A stretch of DNA of 64,000 nt from Symbiodinium natans (lineage: Eukaryota; Sar; Dinophyceae; Suessiales; Symbiodiniaceae). A program made the position numbers and the translations under genes. Below are positions 9,770 through 20,368 of this stretch, in pieces. The notes beneath the pieces are model-generated. The model ran no database searches and was not told where the DNA came from. It worked only from the letters and a program-made list of their open reading frames with translations. Numbering within the stretch: the first letter of the stretch is position 1; each line of letters opens with the position of its first letter. The stretch covers positions 310,001-374,000 of the forward strand of contig CAJNDS010001635.1 in NCBI GenBank assembly GCA_905221605.1, given 5' to 3'.

Positions 9770-12238
9770 ATGCATGCAGCCATGCGCTACGCCGCGACAT
9801 TTTTTGGGGTTGCAGCTAATTAGTGCTCCTCCTGCTTGGAAGTCGCGACGAAGCCGAGCGGTGCAGGCTGATTGTATGACATTCTGGAGTGTAAGTCGTC
9901 GAACTAGGAGACTCTGCCAGAGCAGTTTACAACAGGTTAGACCAAGACTCGTCAAGAAGGGCGTTCTCAGTTCCTACAGCAATTTCGCAGCCATGGCACC
10001 CCTGCACAACGAAATGTGGAATGCATGCTTCTGTGGAGGAGCCGGGGCGGGAGCAGAGGGGTTGACGGAGGCAGTCCCAGGTCTCAGGCAGGACTCAAGC
10101 CATCAGATGTCGAAATCCCACTCCCTTCCCCCAAAAAGGTTTGAAACCCGAACCCTAAACCCTAGACCCACAAAAAGCACCCAAAAAAGTTTTGTCTCTG
10201 GACGTTTAGGCGCCGTTCGATGTGATTAGGTGCAAAAACCTGGTCTAGCGAGTCTAGCGTTCAGGAGGGTTAAAAGGCTTCATGTAGGAAATCCTGAACT
10301 AGTTAAAGCATGGTCCTGGTTGGTTTAGAAAGTAGGGTTTCCTGCCTATGCCTTTAGTTCTATATCCAAATCGCTGGAAGCCCAATGTATGGAGTTATAC
10401 CCTCAACCCCCCCCCCCCCCCCCCCTGGACCAAAGCAAGTCGAATAATTAGCACACAACTCATGATCCGATGCCAACAGAACGCAATATATGAAAAGCAA
10501 ACTAAAACAAGCTGGCAGTTTAGCAAAGCCATCCCTTGGCAAGTATTTTGTCATACGAGGTCCTGTCAGCATGCTTATGATGCCGAAACTCTAGGAGTGC
10601 ATGGCCCTACTTACTCCTCATGGCCCATGCACCTCCAAGTACTGGGGTTTGAAAAGAGGTCTGAGCTCGAAACACATGCCATTTCTCATAGCTCTGCGCC
10701 CAAGCTCAAAGGCTTGGAGGTTTGTGAACTGCTCGGCATCCCAACTTCTTTCTGACACCCGGTGCTCGGAACATATAGTTCCAGGTAGGCCCCCCGAAAC
10801 CCTTCGGGCTTTTTTTTTGTTGCCATCAGGGCACGGAGGCACTCTGCGAACTGCTGGAGGCGAGAAAGGGGAGGGTTGTTTTGAAGATCGAAGGGCATCT
10901 TCTTAGTTGTTCGTGGATATGAAAAGAGTATTGAGCCCAAGGCTTTGGGGCTTACAAGGACTGGTTGCTTGGGATTCAGGCAGGTTTTTCCCTGTTTACG
11001 AGGATGGATGTTTTGGGCAACCTAAGTCGCCACCACCCTCGACCCTTTGGCCCTAGATCCCCAAGCCTAAAACCCTTCTGAGCCTTGCATGCCCTCCAGG
11101 CCCTTCAGGGGACAAGGGTTCTGGAGCGAATCTTCAACGATGCTGCGGTTGGGGGTACCCAACCCCGACATGCCCCAAAAAACCAAAAAGCCACCTCGAA
11201 TCAGCCTTAAGGGCTCGCAGCCAAGAGCCATGCAAGGACTGGCGCCGCCAGCCGAAAGCTGCAACTGCATGGCCTCTCGTCGTTAGATTCATGAGGCTCA
11301 TGCAGGTCTACGGAGGCTTGGGTCATCCCGGGTTATCTTGGGTTGTCGTGTTTTGGCTGTAGAGAGCCCAGGCGAGGGCCTCTCCCACAATGACGAAGGT
11401 TGCTCATATCACTCACGTTTGCCTGGGGTTCGCGAAGGGCTTCATGCATGCTATCTGCACACCCGTAGCCTGAGGGTAATGAGCTCAGAATATGCCGCAG
11501 CGCTGCCTGCAAACCATCCGACCACCTCGGAGAGGGGCCCTATAGCAGCTTCATGTTTTGCAGCGACAAATGACGCTCCTAATCCCCTAAATCGCCAAGC
11601 CCTATAGACTCCCAGGCAAGAGGGGCCCCCCAGCCCTAAGCCCCTAAACTCAACCTGAGGATTCCTTCAGACAACGCACATCACAGGTTCCATGGTCCAG
11701 ACTGCCGTCCTCTGGGCGGTAGGATGTAGAAGTTGAAAGCTTGGAGGTTGTGGGCCGGATAGGGGGCAATTCTAGTAGGCCTCAGAATGGAAATCGCGCT
11801 CCTGCGGCTCTAGAACGACTTCTACACAAGATTGCCCAATTTGTGGTTGGCTTTTGTTGGACACGCCTCCTACTCAAAACCCATATGGATTTCGGCTTCA
11901 ACTCCGCCTCGCACATGTCCTCCAAGGCTCCGCAGAGCCCCGGGCAGCGACGCCGTGGCTGCCCTTGCGGCAATGCAAAGTGCAGGCGGGGAGACGTGCC
12001 GAAGCCCTGAATTCCCTCTCTCACGTGTCTTGTTCTTCTCTAGCGTCTATCGGGTTTACGTGGGGAGTCCTCTGAAATTGCGGTCCCTTTGCAGGGTTCC
12101 CATTCTCATGCGGAGCCTAAATTTATCTATAGGGTGCCCAACTCAGAATGCCCGATATGCATATAGGACACCTGCAACGCTGCGCATCGACCACCTCGGC
12201 CCGGCCGACAAAAGTTTGTGTACAGGGTTGTCCAATTA
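9770..12238. other. No confident gene; one weak PPR-like stretch
   Basis: Open stretches at 9774-10229 and 10348-10755 show no motif. A C run lies at about 10407-10425. Around 11930-12009 the + frame gives SDAVAALAAMQSAGGE, which resembles a PPR second helix but is too short to call. Interspersed single CCCTAAA-like units. Confidence 0.35.
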
Positions 12239-12690
12239 ATATTTTCGTATTATTATTATTAATATTATTAATATTGTCAATCCTATTAATAAGATTTGTA
12301 TTAATATTATTAATAGTATTAAAATTGTTGTTAATATTATTAATAGTATTAATATTATTAATATTGTCAACATTGTTAATATTATTAATATTTCAAAACA
12401 ATTATTAATATTTTAATATTATTAATATTATTAATATTATTAACATATTAATATTATTCATATTATTAATTATTATATATTAATATTATTAATATTTATT
12501 ATATATTAATATTATTAATATATTATATTATTAATATTTATTATTAATATTATTAATATTATTAATATTATTAATATTATTAATATTATTAATATTATTA
12601 ATATTGTTAATATTATTAATATTATTAATATTATTAGTATTATTAATATCATTAATATCATTAATACAATTAATATTGTTAGTGGGGCAT
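12239..12690. repeat. AT-only minisatellite (TAATATTAT-type units)
   Basis: About 450 bases built from TTA/AAT blocks with a prevailing 9-base period, sharply bounded by normal-GC sequence. Open frames rich in Ile, Leu and Asn here are repeat artefacts. Confidence 0.9.
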
Positions 12691-12707
12691 CACACATGTA
12701 CATAGAA

Positions 12708-12815
12708 GCAGGGTTTGTATTTCTGTTTTTGGTGAGTGTATATAAGGTTCTTTTTAATATTTGTGAGTGTATACATTGGGTGTCCTTTTGGGGGCACAAG
12801 AAATATAAACCCTAC
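12708..12815. mobile_element. MITE family 6, copy 1
   Basis: Ends GCAGGGTTTGTATTTCT (12708-12724) and AGAAATATAAACCCTAC (12799-12815) are inverted complements at 15 of 17 positions. The interior (GGTGAGTGTATATAAGGTTC; GGGTGTCCTTTTGGGG) is shared with 30538-30646. It encodes nothing. Confidence 0.75.
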
Positions 12816-12925
12816 TTCGACATACCTGTGCAATGCTTTAGCGTCTCCAAAGCAAGTTGGCCACTCCAGCCGGTGTGCCATGTTGTGCCTTTGTGCCAAC
12901 CGGGTTTAGGGTTTAGGGTTTATGG

Positions 12926-12937
12926 TTTTGGCTCAAG
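12926..12937 (+). other. Relict spliced-leader 3' end
   Basis: TTTTGGCTCAAG is an exact match to the last 12 bases of the dinoflagellate spliced leader, recalled from general knowledge. The next 12 bases, TTTGGCTACGAG, resemble a second, older leader remnant (one extra base and one change). It lies 56 bases before the ATG of the intronless frame. Confidence 0.7.
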
Positions 12938-12993
12938 TTTGGCTACGAGACCCAAATGGGTAAACATTAATTCGTGATCTGCCTCGAGCTGCA

Positions 12994-13668
12994 ATGGATG
13001 CTAAACTGGCTGCGTGTTTAGGCTACTCTGTCAGATTGGCAACACGATGTGGATATATGGAGCTCCTACCACATCTTCAACAGGCTTTGTTTGCACTTGT
13101 TTCCTGTGATGCACATGTTGATTCGGCGGCAGTCCCCCAAGAATCCCGCAGGCGAAGAACAATCTCTTTGTTTCAGGCTCTTCATCCTGATGGCAGTGAT
13201 GTACCAAATGCTCAATATGCTCAGGAGGTGAAACTCGTTGACGCCCCGCAGCGACTCCTTGCAGATGCGGAGGCGCAGACATGTGAGGACATCATTTCAG
13301 CAGGTGAGTGCACCATGATTGTGGACAAGATTATGGATCAAGCGAAGGCATCTGCGGTGGCACTTGAAGAACGCTTGCGCCAACTGGAGGCCGACACATC
13401 GGATCACTTCTTGCCCACGGCCAGCTCCATTGATTCACCTGGCACTGCGGCGTGTTCTTCAGTTCCTCATGGCCTGACGATGGCATGTGACGTTCACAGG
13501 CCACAAGCCTCACGATGCCCAGGCGTGCGTGCTAGGATTCCTGACCATGACCTTGCGAGTTTGAAAGCCCAACACATCGAGCTCCGCCGAGCAATGAAAG
13601 CACAGCGAAGACTGGAACGACAAGCCCGTGAACAGCAAGGGCTGCCTAGTCACAGCTTGAACTTGTGA
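12994..13668 (+). CDS. Hypothetical protein, 224 aa, intronless, on the retroposed copy
   Basis: The start at 12994 is the first ATG after an in-frame TAA (12961) and after the relict leader. There are no internal stops. The N-terminal third is mixed (MDAKLAACLGYS, then SRRRRTISLFQAL). Residues about 110-135 (IMDQAKASAVALEERLRQLE) and about 190-216 (LKAQHIELRRAMKAQRRLER) are strongly helical and charged, likely coiled coil. I recognise no family. The absence of introns, unlike neighbouring islands, fits retroposition. It could be a functional retrogene, since the frame is intact. Confidence 0.65.
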   Translation: MDAKLAACLGYSVRLATRCGYMELLPHLQQALFALVSCDAHVDSAAVPQESRRRRTISLFQALHPDGSDVPNAQYAQEVKLVDAPQRLLADAEAQTCEDIISAGECTMIVDKIMDQAKASAVALEERLRQLEADTSDHFLPTASSIDSPGTAACSSVPHGLTMACDVHRPQASRCPGVRARIPDHDLASLKAQHIELRRAMKAQRRLERQAREQQGLPSHSLNL

Positions 13669-13858
13669 AGGAGGTCTTGCGTAATTCTTCCGATCAGTTG
13701 CATGCTTTTGCTTGATTTCTCATGAATAGCTTGAGGGATCCCTGCTTCTCTTGAAAACCTTGAGATGGTTGCTCCAATTATCAGATGCAAGTCACTGCGA
13801 TTTCCTGACCATTCCCGGCCGACTCCCCAAGCCCGGATGCAAAAAGGGTTTATGGTTT

Positions 13859-14896
13859 AGGGTTTAGGGCTCCCTGTTCCAGGAGTGCAGCCCAACGTGA
13901 TTCACACCAATGCTGCTGCCAAAGCCTGCGCACGCGGACGCCCTTCTGCAATGCAATTTCCTGACTTTGCACCCTCAGTCCTGGCCCACGAAACACCTCA
14001 ACATCGTGCTTGCGCTTAGACACGGGTGGCCCAGTTGCAGGGTACATGCTGTGTTGGCAGACGATCTCCCCCTTCACATCAAACCACCTTAGCAGTAGGT
14101 CACCTCTGATGCTAGCTATTGTCATCATTTTGAACTTTGCATTCTTGTGTGTTTTCTTGTTGCTTTACGTTGAGGATGCCGGCGTGTTTCTCAGCGCCCA
14201 CCTATGAACTATGCCTACACGTTTTTTTTATATCACGAGCAGGATGCCAGTGGTCTCTAGCAACTCTCTACACCTCTACGCAAGGGTCAGACCCTTCTGT
14301 GGGGCATTGAACATGAAGACGTCATGCATATGTGATACGTAGATGTACTGTGTGTATGTATATATAGGTCCTGGCGTACTTTGTGTCGCAGGTTTGTTCC
14401 TTGCCAGGCAAGATTTGGACTTAGGCACTCGTAGGTAAAGACATCTTCCAACACCTACGAGGTTCTCAGTGGGTTCTGGTTCTTCAGCTCCTTCGCGCGG
14501 CAGATGGGATCGAGCTTGGCCCCCAGATCCATGCTATTCCGAAATTTCATGCTCCGAAGCTCGCACCCTACAAACACACTACGCGTCAAGCCATCTACAC
14601 GTGGGCTGTCGCGATGCCAGATATGCCAGCTCAGGCAGCTTACTACAAGTAGCCCCAGGTTAGGTCACGGTGACTAGTAACCCTGCTACAGCTCCAGATA
14701 TAAACCTTCCCATGAACCCCTAAGCAGGCTGTGAGCCAAAGCACGACTAGCTTCCGCTAATTTGTGGCTCCTTCGGGTTTTGGGCTTAGGGTTCAGGGCT
14801 CGTATTTCTGTATGTTCCTTAGCGCTTGTACGGTACCTCTATAATTTGTAAGTCCCAAGGTTAGGGGAGTAGAGCCAGCGAGTGCGCCTGCGTGCA
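13859..14896. other. No recognisable gene
   Basis: Short open frames at 14010-14207 and 14469-14663 show no motif. A few telomere-type units directly follow the retrocopy. Confidence 0.35.
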
Positions 14897-14999
14897 GACT
14901 GCACATGCCTTGGTGGCCCTTCTAGGCCAGATGTCATCAGCTACAACACGGCGATTGCCGCGTGTGGCCCGTCAGGCCTTCCCTCTCCAAATGGATGAG
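14897..14999 (+). CDS. PPR-like exon
   Basis: After a possible acceptor (GCAG|ACTGCAC) the frame reads DCTCLGGPSRPDVISYNTAI then AACGPSGLPSPNG. R-P-D-V-I-S-Y-N-T-A-I-A-A-C is a near-perfect dinoflagellate PPR motif junction. The frame reaches a stop just after, so the exon probably ends before it. Same strand as the other PPR islands. Confidence 0.7.
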
Positions 15000-15013
15000 G
15001 GTGCAGGACAGGA

Positions 15014-15066
15014 TACACATGTTTGTATGCATGTATGCATGTATGTACGTATGTATGTATGTAAGG
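15014..15066. repeat. ATGT/ATGC tetranucleotide microsatellite
   Basis: Runs of GTATGCAT and GTATGTAT repeats, followed by TAGG units. Confidence 0.85.
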
Positions 15067-15515
15067 TAGGTAGGTATCGGTATGTGTATGTAAAGCGAGT
15101 TCTTTGAATGATGGGTGCCCTAAGTCAAAGAAGGCGTATGAGAGCGTGGGATGTAGACAACCCCCCCCCCCTAACCCTAAACCCTAAACCACCTTACCTG
15201 TCAGCTTTGTTTACGTCGCTGTTTTTGGGGAATTCGACCCGATTTGAGAACGTCCTTGTTGCGGCCTGGGGTTGCCATGCGTGTTTTATTGCAATCTGGC
15301 GTCGCGCCCTGCTACATCCTCAACCCTAAACCCTACTCCCTAAACCCTCAACAGCTCTGCAAGTCCGAGTCGCCACCTTCGTTCAGGGCACTGGCGCCCT
15401 GCCGTCGACCTGCTTGCCGCTGCACGATGCCACGCGCTGGCCACCGACGTGGCCCTGCAAGATTGTTGGGGGAGGGGGGCGGGAGGTTTTGAGTTGGGGC
15501 TGGCGTGAAGATGCT

Positions 15516-15669
15516 AGGAGGTTCAGGGTTCGCGGTTGCCGAAGTTGCAGAAATCAGGGTTTTAGGGTTCGATTCGGGTTTGCTTGCAGGCCAGGAGGTT
15601 CCGGGGTTCGGGGTTGCAGAAGTTGCAGAAATCTAGGGTTTAGGGTTCGATTTGGGTTTGCTTGCGGCT
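15516..15669 (+). repeat. Tandem duplication, two 77-base units
   Basis: Copies at 15516-15592 and 15593-15669 each begin AGGAGGTTC and contain GAAGTTGCAGAAATC and GGTTTGCTTGC. They differ by scattered substitutions. The + frame gives the repeated peptide GCRSCRN and GFRVRFGFAC; no family is recognised. Confidence 0.85.
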
Positions 15670-15809
15670 GGATGGGCTTTTGGGAGGTGGAGCTCTCCCC
15701 TGGCAGCTACTTGTAGGCACGGAAACAACAAAACCGCCCTGCCAGAGAATCAAGTTGGTTAAAGGGCTTAAGGGTTTAGGGTTTGGGTTTTAGCATTGCA
15801 GGATTTAAG

Positions 15810-15902
15810 GTTGGGATGTTCCCCGTCATACTAACAGTCCTTACTAGGATTTTAACCGGGGGTACTTTCATCCAAATTAAGGACTGTTAGTATAAGGGGA
15901 GG
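15810..15902. mobile_element. MITE family 1, copy 3
   Basis: Left end GTTGGGATGTTCCCCGTCAT; right arm AATTAAGGACTGTTAGTATA then AGGGGAGG, shortened at the end. The 6-base direct repeat TTTAAG flanks it (15804-15809 and 15903-15908). Confidence 0.85.
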
Positions 15903-15968
15903 TTTAAGGGTCTAAGGATTTCAGGGTTTTAAGGGTTTATCAAGGGTTGCAACTTGAGGGTTTAGGGC

Positions 15969-16040
15969 TGTGATGTTCCCCCTTATACGAACAGTACCCC
16001 CCTATGAGAAATCCCGATTAAGGACTGTTAGGTAAGTTGG
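15969..16040. mobile_element. MITE family 1, copy 4 (shortened), abutting a PPR exon
   Basis: Left arm TGATGTTCCCCCTTATACGA; right arm GATTAAGGACTGTTAGGTAA. A perfect 9-base direct repeat GGGCTGTGA lies at 15965-15973 and 16040-16048. The AG of the following exon's acceptor (16048-16049) sits at the end of the right repeat. Confidence 0.75.
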
Positions 16041-16049
16041 GGCTGTGAG

Positions 16050-16134
16050 GTGGTCAGCTACACCGCAGCCCTCAGTTCCCTGGAGAAGGGAACTTTCTGG
16101 TCGGCGGCACTCGGGGCCCCGGAGCTGCAAAGTG
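16050..16134 (+). CDS. PPR exon
   Basis: The frame reads VVSYTAALSSLEKGTFWSAA then LGAPELQS. This is the motif V-V-S-Y-x-A-A-L-S-x-x-E-K-G-x-x-W-x-x-A-L typical of dinoflagellate PPR proteins. The exon is bounded by AG (16048-16049) and a canonical donor GTGAGT (16135-16140). A MITE family 1 copy ends at its 5' edge and a long telomere-type array starts about 20 bases past the donor. Confidence 0.75.
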
Positions 16135-16155
16135 GTGAGTACGCCTTGTGCCTAA

Positions 16156-16253
16156 GTAGGGTTTAGGGTTTAGGGTTTAGGGTTTAGGGTTTAGGGTTTA
16201 GGGTTTAGGGTTTAGGGTTTAGGGTTTAGGGTTTAGGGTTTAGGGTTTAGGGA
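16156..16253 (+). repeat. TTTAGGG array, about 13-14 units
   Basis: Nearly perfect GTTTAGG heptamers inside the intron that starts at 16135. One of the longest regular arrays in the window. Confidence 0.95.
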
Positions 16254-16684
16254 GGACGCATGTGTGATTTTTGTTTATCTAAATTCTTTGAGCAAGGGGT
16301 CGCGGGCTCCCCGGCTACAAGTCCTTATCATGTTACTGGTCCTACGTAGGGGACTTGGGCAACCGGAGCCCTTTCTCAGAAAAAGGAACCCGATTCTTTG
16401 GCAACGTTTGAGGGAGGCGCGACATGGTTCGGGATGCCAGTTTCGGGGACTGAAGTGTGCCCTTGCGACTTTTAACTGCACATGGGGCTGCGAAAGCATG
16501 CATGACCATAGTTTGTCAGAGAAAGCATGTGACACGGGCCGGAGAAGTACTCGTGGCATGCCACAATAATGTGTTCAGGTGCCACCTTCCAGGATTCGGA
16601 ACCCTGAACCCGTTGAGCCCCTCAACAACTCGACCAGCCGCATTACCCTAAACCCGAAACCCTAAATCCTAAACCCTAAAGCAG

Positions 16685-16756
16685 GCTTTCCGCAGCCTCA
16701 CGGAGCAGATGCTGGAGCCCACACAGATCAGCCTCAACAGCCGCTGGAGCTCGAGG
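16685..16756 (+). CDS. Exon-like island, 24 codons, family not recognised
   Basis: CCCTAAAGCAG ends at 16684, then the frame reads AFRSLTEQMLEPTQISLNSR then WSSR, with a GT at 16757. In and out phase are both 0. The intron before it ends in telomere-type CCCTAAA units. The composition looks coding; the function is unknown. Confidence 0.4.
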
Positions 16757-18100
16757 GTAGCTTTGTTAAGTTTTTTTGTTTTCCCCGGGCTTAGGGTCCA
16801 CGCTACGCTAGACATCCAGGTCGGACATTACATAATAAGATTGCCGTGTAAAGTCTTAGATTTACCCCTGGGGGTGTCCTTCTTAGCAGGGTCACCTTCG
16901 TTTAAGTGGCTTCTTGGCTACTTAAGGTATAAGGGATGCTTAGGGTCAATGGCTTGAGGTGTAGGATTCGGGGGCGCCCCAGGAGGACAGCATCCATTCC
17001 GGTGTTGAAAGCCTATTGCCACCTCTGTATGGGTTTAGGGTGTATAGGGTTTAGGGTTTAGGGTGGTTTAGGCTGGAGTGGGAAACCTTTGCAGCAGAGT
17101 CTGCGGCGCTAAGGCAACTTCACTCAGTAGACAGACTGGGGGTGCAGCCGTACCATAGGCTTTCGATCCCTAAACCCTAAACCCTAAACCCTAAACCTCG
17201 CCTTTCGGCAGCCAGGGGTTGAACTCTAGCAGTCCGTGTTCCAAATGTCCAGACCATGAATTACCCGAAATCCAAGACAACCAAAGAACAACACAACGAG
17301 CCATGTACACATAAAGGGCAAGAACATGAAAACTGTGAGGGAAGCGCGCCGTGCACACCAATATAGACTCCACGGCAAACATTTCACAAGAAATGCCGGC
17401 ACAAACAAGGCCTTCAACCCTGAACCTAAGAAACCCCAAAGCCTTAAAGCCCGAGGCTAGGGGTTGTTAGTGTGGATCTGTTCTCATGTTGCAGAACAAC
17501 GAGTGCCAGCTGGCATCAAAACATCTTCCCTAAGCCCCAAACCCTAACCCAAGAGCTGCAAACATATGGGGTCCTTGTGCACCTTACAACAAGGCACATG
17601 TAGCCAGGTGCTGCAATGGCACACTTGTCTTGTTAAAAAATGGTGGAACAGTACCAAACCCTAAGCCCTGCAACGTGGAGGCGACAGTTCAGCCAGGCAG
17701 GCGGCAAAATGCAGAACCTGAACCTCGCAGCCTTAAACCTTAAACCCTAAACCCCCTAAAACCCTTTTTCCTTGGGTCCCAAGGCGCCTTAAGCGCCTGG
17801 GCCCGGCCGAACCACTGGCCTAGCGCGCTGCGGCTACTGTCTGCTGCAGCAGAGAAGAGGACGGGTTTAGGGTTGAAGGTCCCAAAAGGGTCCATGTACC
17901 CATGAAGTATATACTTGGGCCTTGAAGGGATTCCTATTTAGTGGCGTAAGTATAGGCTAATCCCTAAACCCTAAAACACTCGACCCAGACTGGTTTTCAT
18001 TTCGCCGCCCCCCTGCGGTTTAGGGTTTAGGGTTAGGGTTTAGGGTTTTGGATTTAGGGGTTTAGGGTGATGATTCTCACGGAGTCCATCTGCAAGCAAC
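16757..18100. other. No recognisable gene; scattered telomere-type units
   Basis: TTTAGGG units near 17030-17070, CCCTAAA units at 17168-17199 and again near 17740-17760, mixed units at 18016-18066. A 16709-16957 open frame runs on past the exon-like island without motif. Confidence 0.4.
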
Positions 18101-18316
18101 TTGAAGCAGGGTCTGTGGAGGCAGGACAGCTCACGAATGTTAGCTGAGCAGACCTGCTTTTGCCATTGGTATATCGAAGCTGGTTCTGGTAGACTTGTAC
18201 GTAGCGTTGAATTTTGTGAACACATGAGAGGTATGATTTGTCGTGTGAAGAGGATCCGGCCTGACACGGTCAGCTTTGCGACAACTTCCAGCTCAGGCGG
18301 CAGGGTGCACGTGTAG
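18101..18316 (+). CDS. PPR-like fragment
   Basis: The end of this frame reads MRGMICRVKRIRPDTVSFAT then TSSSGGRVHV, stop at 18314-18316. M-x-x-x-x-x-x-x-I-R-P-D-T-V-S-F is the loop and next helix of a PPR motif. The upstream half (RMLAEQTCFCHWYIEAG) is less typical. The true exon is likely only the 3' part, about 18225-18313. Confidence 0.5.
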   Translation: MKQGLWRQDSSRMLAEQTCFCHWYIEAGSGRLVRSVEFCEHMRGMICRVKRIRPDTVSFATTSSSGGRVHV

Positions 18317-20126
18317 TTACTTGAGGCAAGGGGGTTCTGCGTGGTCTCAATGTCCTCGTCATGGTAAAGCTCCCTGGCCTTTTGGCACCTTGCTTTGCAG
18401 CTCTTGTGACCGTCGGGCCTATTGAGCATGCAGCGGTGTAGGTGTCAGGAATTTTGGAGCAGTCAGGCATTGTGCAAGGATGCAAACGTCACTATCATGA
18501 TGGTAGGCTCGTGGCAATCCAGGTGCAAGTCTAGGGTCTCAGGTGTGTGGCAGCTTTGCCACATTGCCACAAACTGAGACTGCGTATGCGCGCTTCTGAC
18601 TCCCCCTCTGTTTTTAAACCCTGCCGTAGAGACACCAATTATACAGCTTCTACACGCACCTGTCCACGACTTTGACACACCAGTCACGACTTCTATTGGG
18701 TTTGGGGTTTCGGGTATCCTCAACTCGAAAGCGAAAGACCTCTAAATGGTGCGTGCCTCGTGGTCTGCAGCCTTCCCTAGAACCCTATTCCTCAACCCCA
18801 CAACCGTGAACCCTGGAATAAATTGCGCCCAGCTGCCCAGCTCCTTGGCAAAACGCTGGTGGCCTCCTCGCTGCGCTGCGGGTGCTGGGTCTGCGTTGGG
18901 AGGGCGCTTTGCTCGGATTTACACCTGGCCATAGGGCGCAATTCATTGAGGAGTGCTTGAATTCATATCAGGACTATTATAACCGGATGTAGACGTCATT
19001 TGTCAAAGGGGTTCCGGTCCTGCTGGGCACGCCGTGGTTCGGGTTTGTCGGGGCTTTGTCATCGGTGTTCCGCGCCCAGTGCCTTTTTGTCACTGGCCTT
19101 TGCCCAAGGAGATGGCGAGCATGTTTTCCAATATATCACAGGACCTTGCCGAATTGTTGTAGTTTTGCGGGGGTGGCCTGTTGTCGGGCCTGTGGGGTTG
19201 GTTCCTTTGCTACTTCTGACTTTTGAGGCCTTTCAGGTGACACATGGTCTTAAGCCACAGCACCAAGGAATGCCGAATCGTGGGCCGTGGCGCCTGGCAA
19301 CAGCCTGCACAACGCAGGCGGGCCACACCTCCACCATCTCCACCTTCGCTTTTCTGTTGGGCTTTGGGTCTTATACTCCCTTGCCAGCATAGACCCCAAA
19401 CTGTTGACCCTGTGAGCCCAGAAGCCCAAAGCGACGAACGTTTCGCATTTTGTGAGCCCCGCAGTCCAGAAGCAATTGCAGTTTCGGGGACGGCGAGCTC
19501 AGCCACGCCAGCGCATAGGCGAGAGTGCGATTTTTGGTCCAAGATGTGAGCAGGCTTCGGGAAAGAAACGATGGCCCGCACCGCGCAGCAGCATCTACCT
19601 ACTGTACCCCCTCTCACTCTAGAAGTTGGAACCCCCTAGAGTTGACACACCCTTGGGACATTGCCATTCCTTATGACAGGCAGATGTCGATTCTGCCGCC
19701 TTCCGGGCTGTAGCCTCCCAGCTGAGAAGCAGAAATCCAAGCGGGACGGCCGAACAGGTACATGAACCTCCCCCATCAGCCCTCTCAGGAGCGAGGATGT
19801 ACCGGACTCTACAGGTTCCCCAAGTACCCACTTCAGGTAGTTAGGTAACAGAGGGGGGCTGGATCCTGGCCTTGAGTCGGACCACCAGGGTTTTTGGGGG
19901 TTTAGGGCTTAGGGATGTAGGGGTTTAGGGTTTAGGGTTTAATGGGGTTTAGGCTTGAGATATGATTTAGGGGCTTCAGCCTCGTTCTGCTCAACCGATG
20001 CCAGGGTTGCGCTCGTGCACCTCCGGCCGGTTTTGGGGTTTAGGGTCGAGGGTTTAGGGTTTAGGAAGCCTCAAGAGTCAGCATCTCTTACCGTGGTGTT
20101 TCTCAGTCATGAGCCGACTTCGCAGG
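18317..20126. other. No recognisable gene
   Basis: Several open frames of 60-135 codons on both strands (for example 19000-19392 + and 19210-19617 -) overlap each other and carry no motif. TTTAGGG units at about 19910-19945 and 20030-20065. Confidence 0.35.
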
Positions 20127-20153
20127 AATTGGGGGGGGGGGGGGGGGGGGGGG
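20127..20153. repeat. Homopolymer G tract
   Basis: About two dozen G in a row. Such tracts recur (for example 56826-56846) and are likely places for assembly error. Confidence 0.9.
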
Positions 20154-20302
20154 ACTGTGTTTTATGGCAAGGCAATGCATTTTCATTGGGGCTATAGATA
20201 GATAGATAGATACATATATATATATATTTATATTTGTATGTATACCGTCGCATAGTCCCCGACTGACAGGGGAATGCCCGCTGTTTCGCTTGCAGCTCTT
20301 AG

Positions 20303-20368
20303 GTGCAGGCTTGTGCTGCAGAGCGCAGCTGGGAAGCCAGTGTGGCCATGTGGCGTCGCGCCCAGCAG
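20303..20368 (+). CDS. PPR exon
   Basis: Between AG (20301-20302, after CTTGCAGCTCTT) and donor GTGGGAAG (20369) the frame reads VQACAAERSWEASVAMWRRA then QQ. A-C-x-x-x-x-x-W-x-x-A/S-x-x-M is the core of a dinoflagellate PPR motif. It is the first member of the densest PPR cluster, 20.3-22.1 kb. Confidence 0.65.

Larger units (their letters stand above)
12915..13858 (+). mobile_element. Retroposed gene copy (processed cDNA insertion)
   Basis: The order is: direct repeat AGGGTTTATGGTTT (12915-12928), leader match TTTTGGCTCAAG (12926-12937), 56-base untranslated stretch, intronless 224-codon frame, about 170-base trailer, short A-run (13841-13845), direct repeat again (13845-13858). These are the parts expected when a trans-spliced, polyadenylated mRNA is copied back into the genome by a LINE-type machinery. 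The copy landed in a telomere-type repeat, so the direct repeat could be partly chance, but both sides share the unusual TTTATGG variant. Confidence 0.75.

Noticed and set aside
12148-12799. Ile/Leu/Asn-rich open frames on both strands
   Set aside because: Products of the A/T-only minisatellite.
15558-15665. GGTTCGATTCG resembling a tRNA B box
   Set aside because: No A box or cloverleaf found; it is part of the 77-base tandem repeat made from degenerate telomere-type text.
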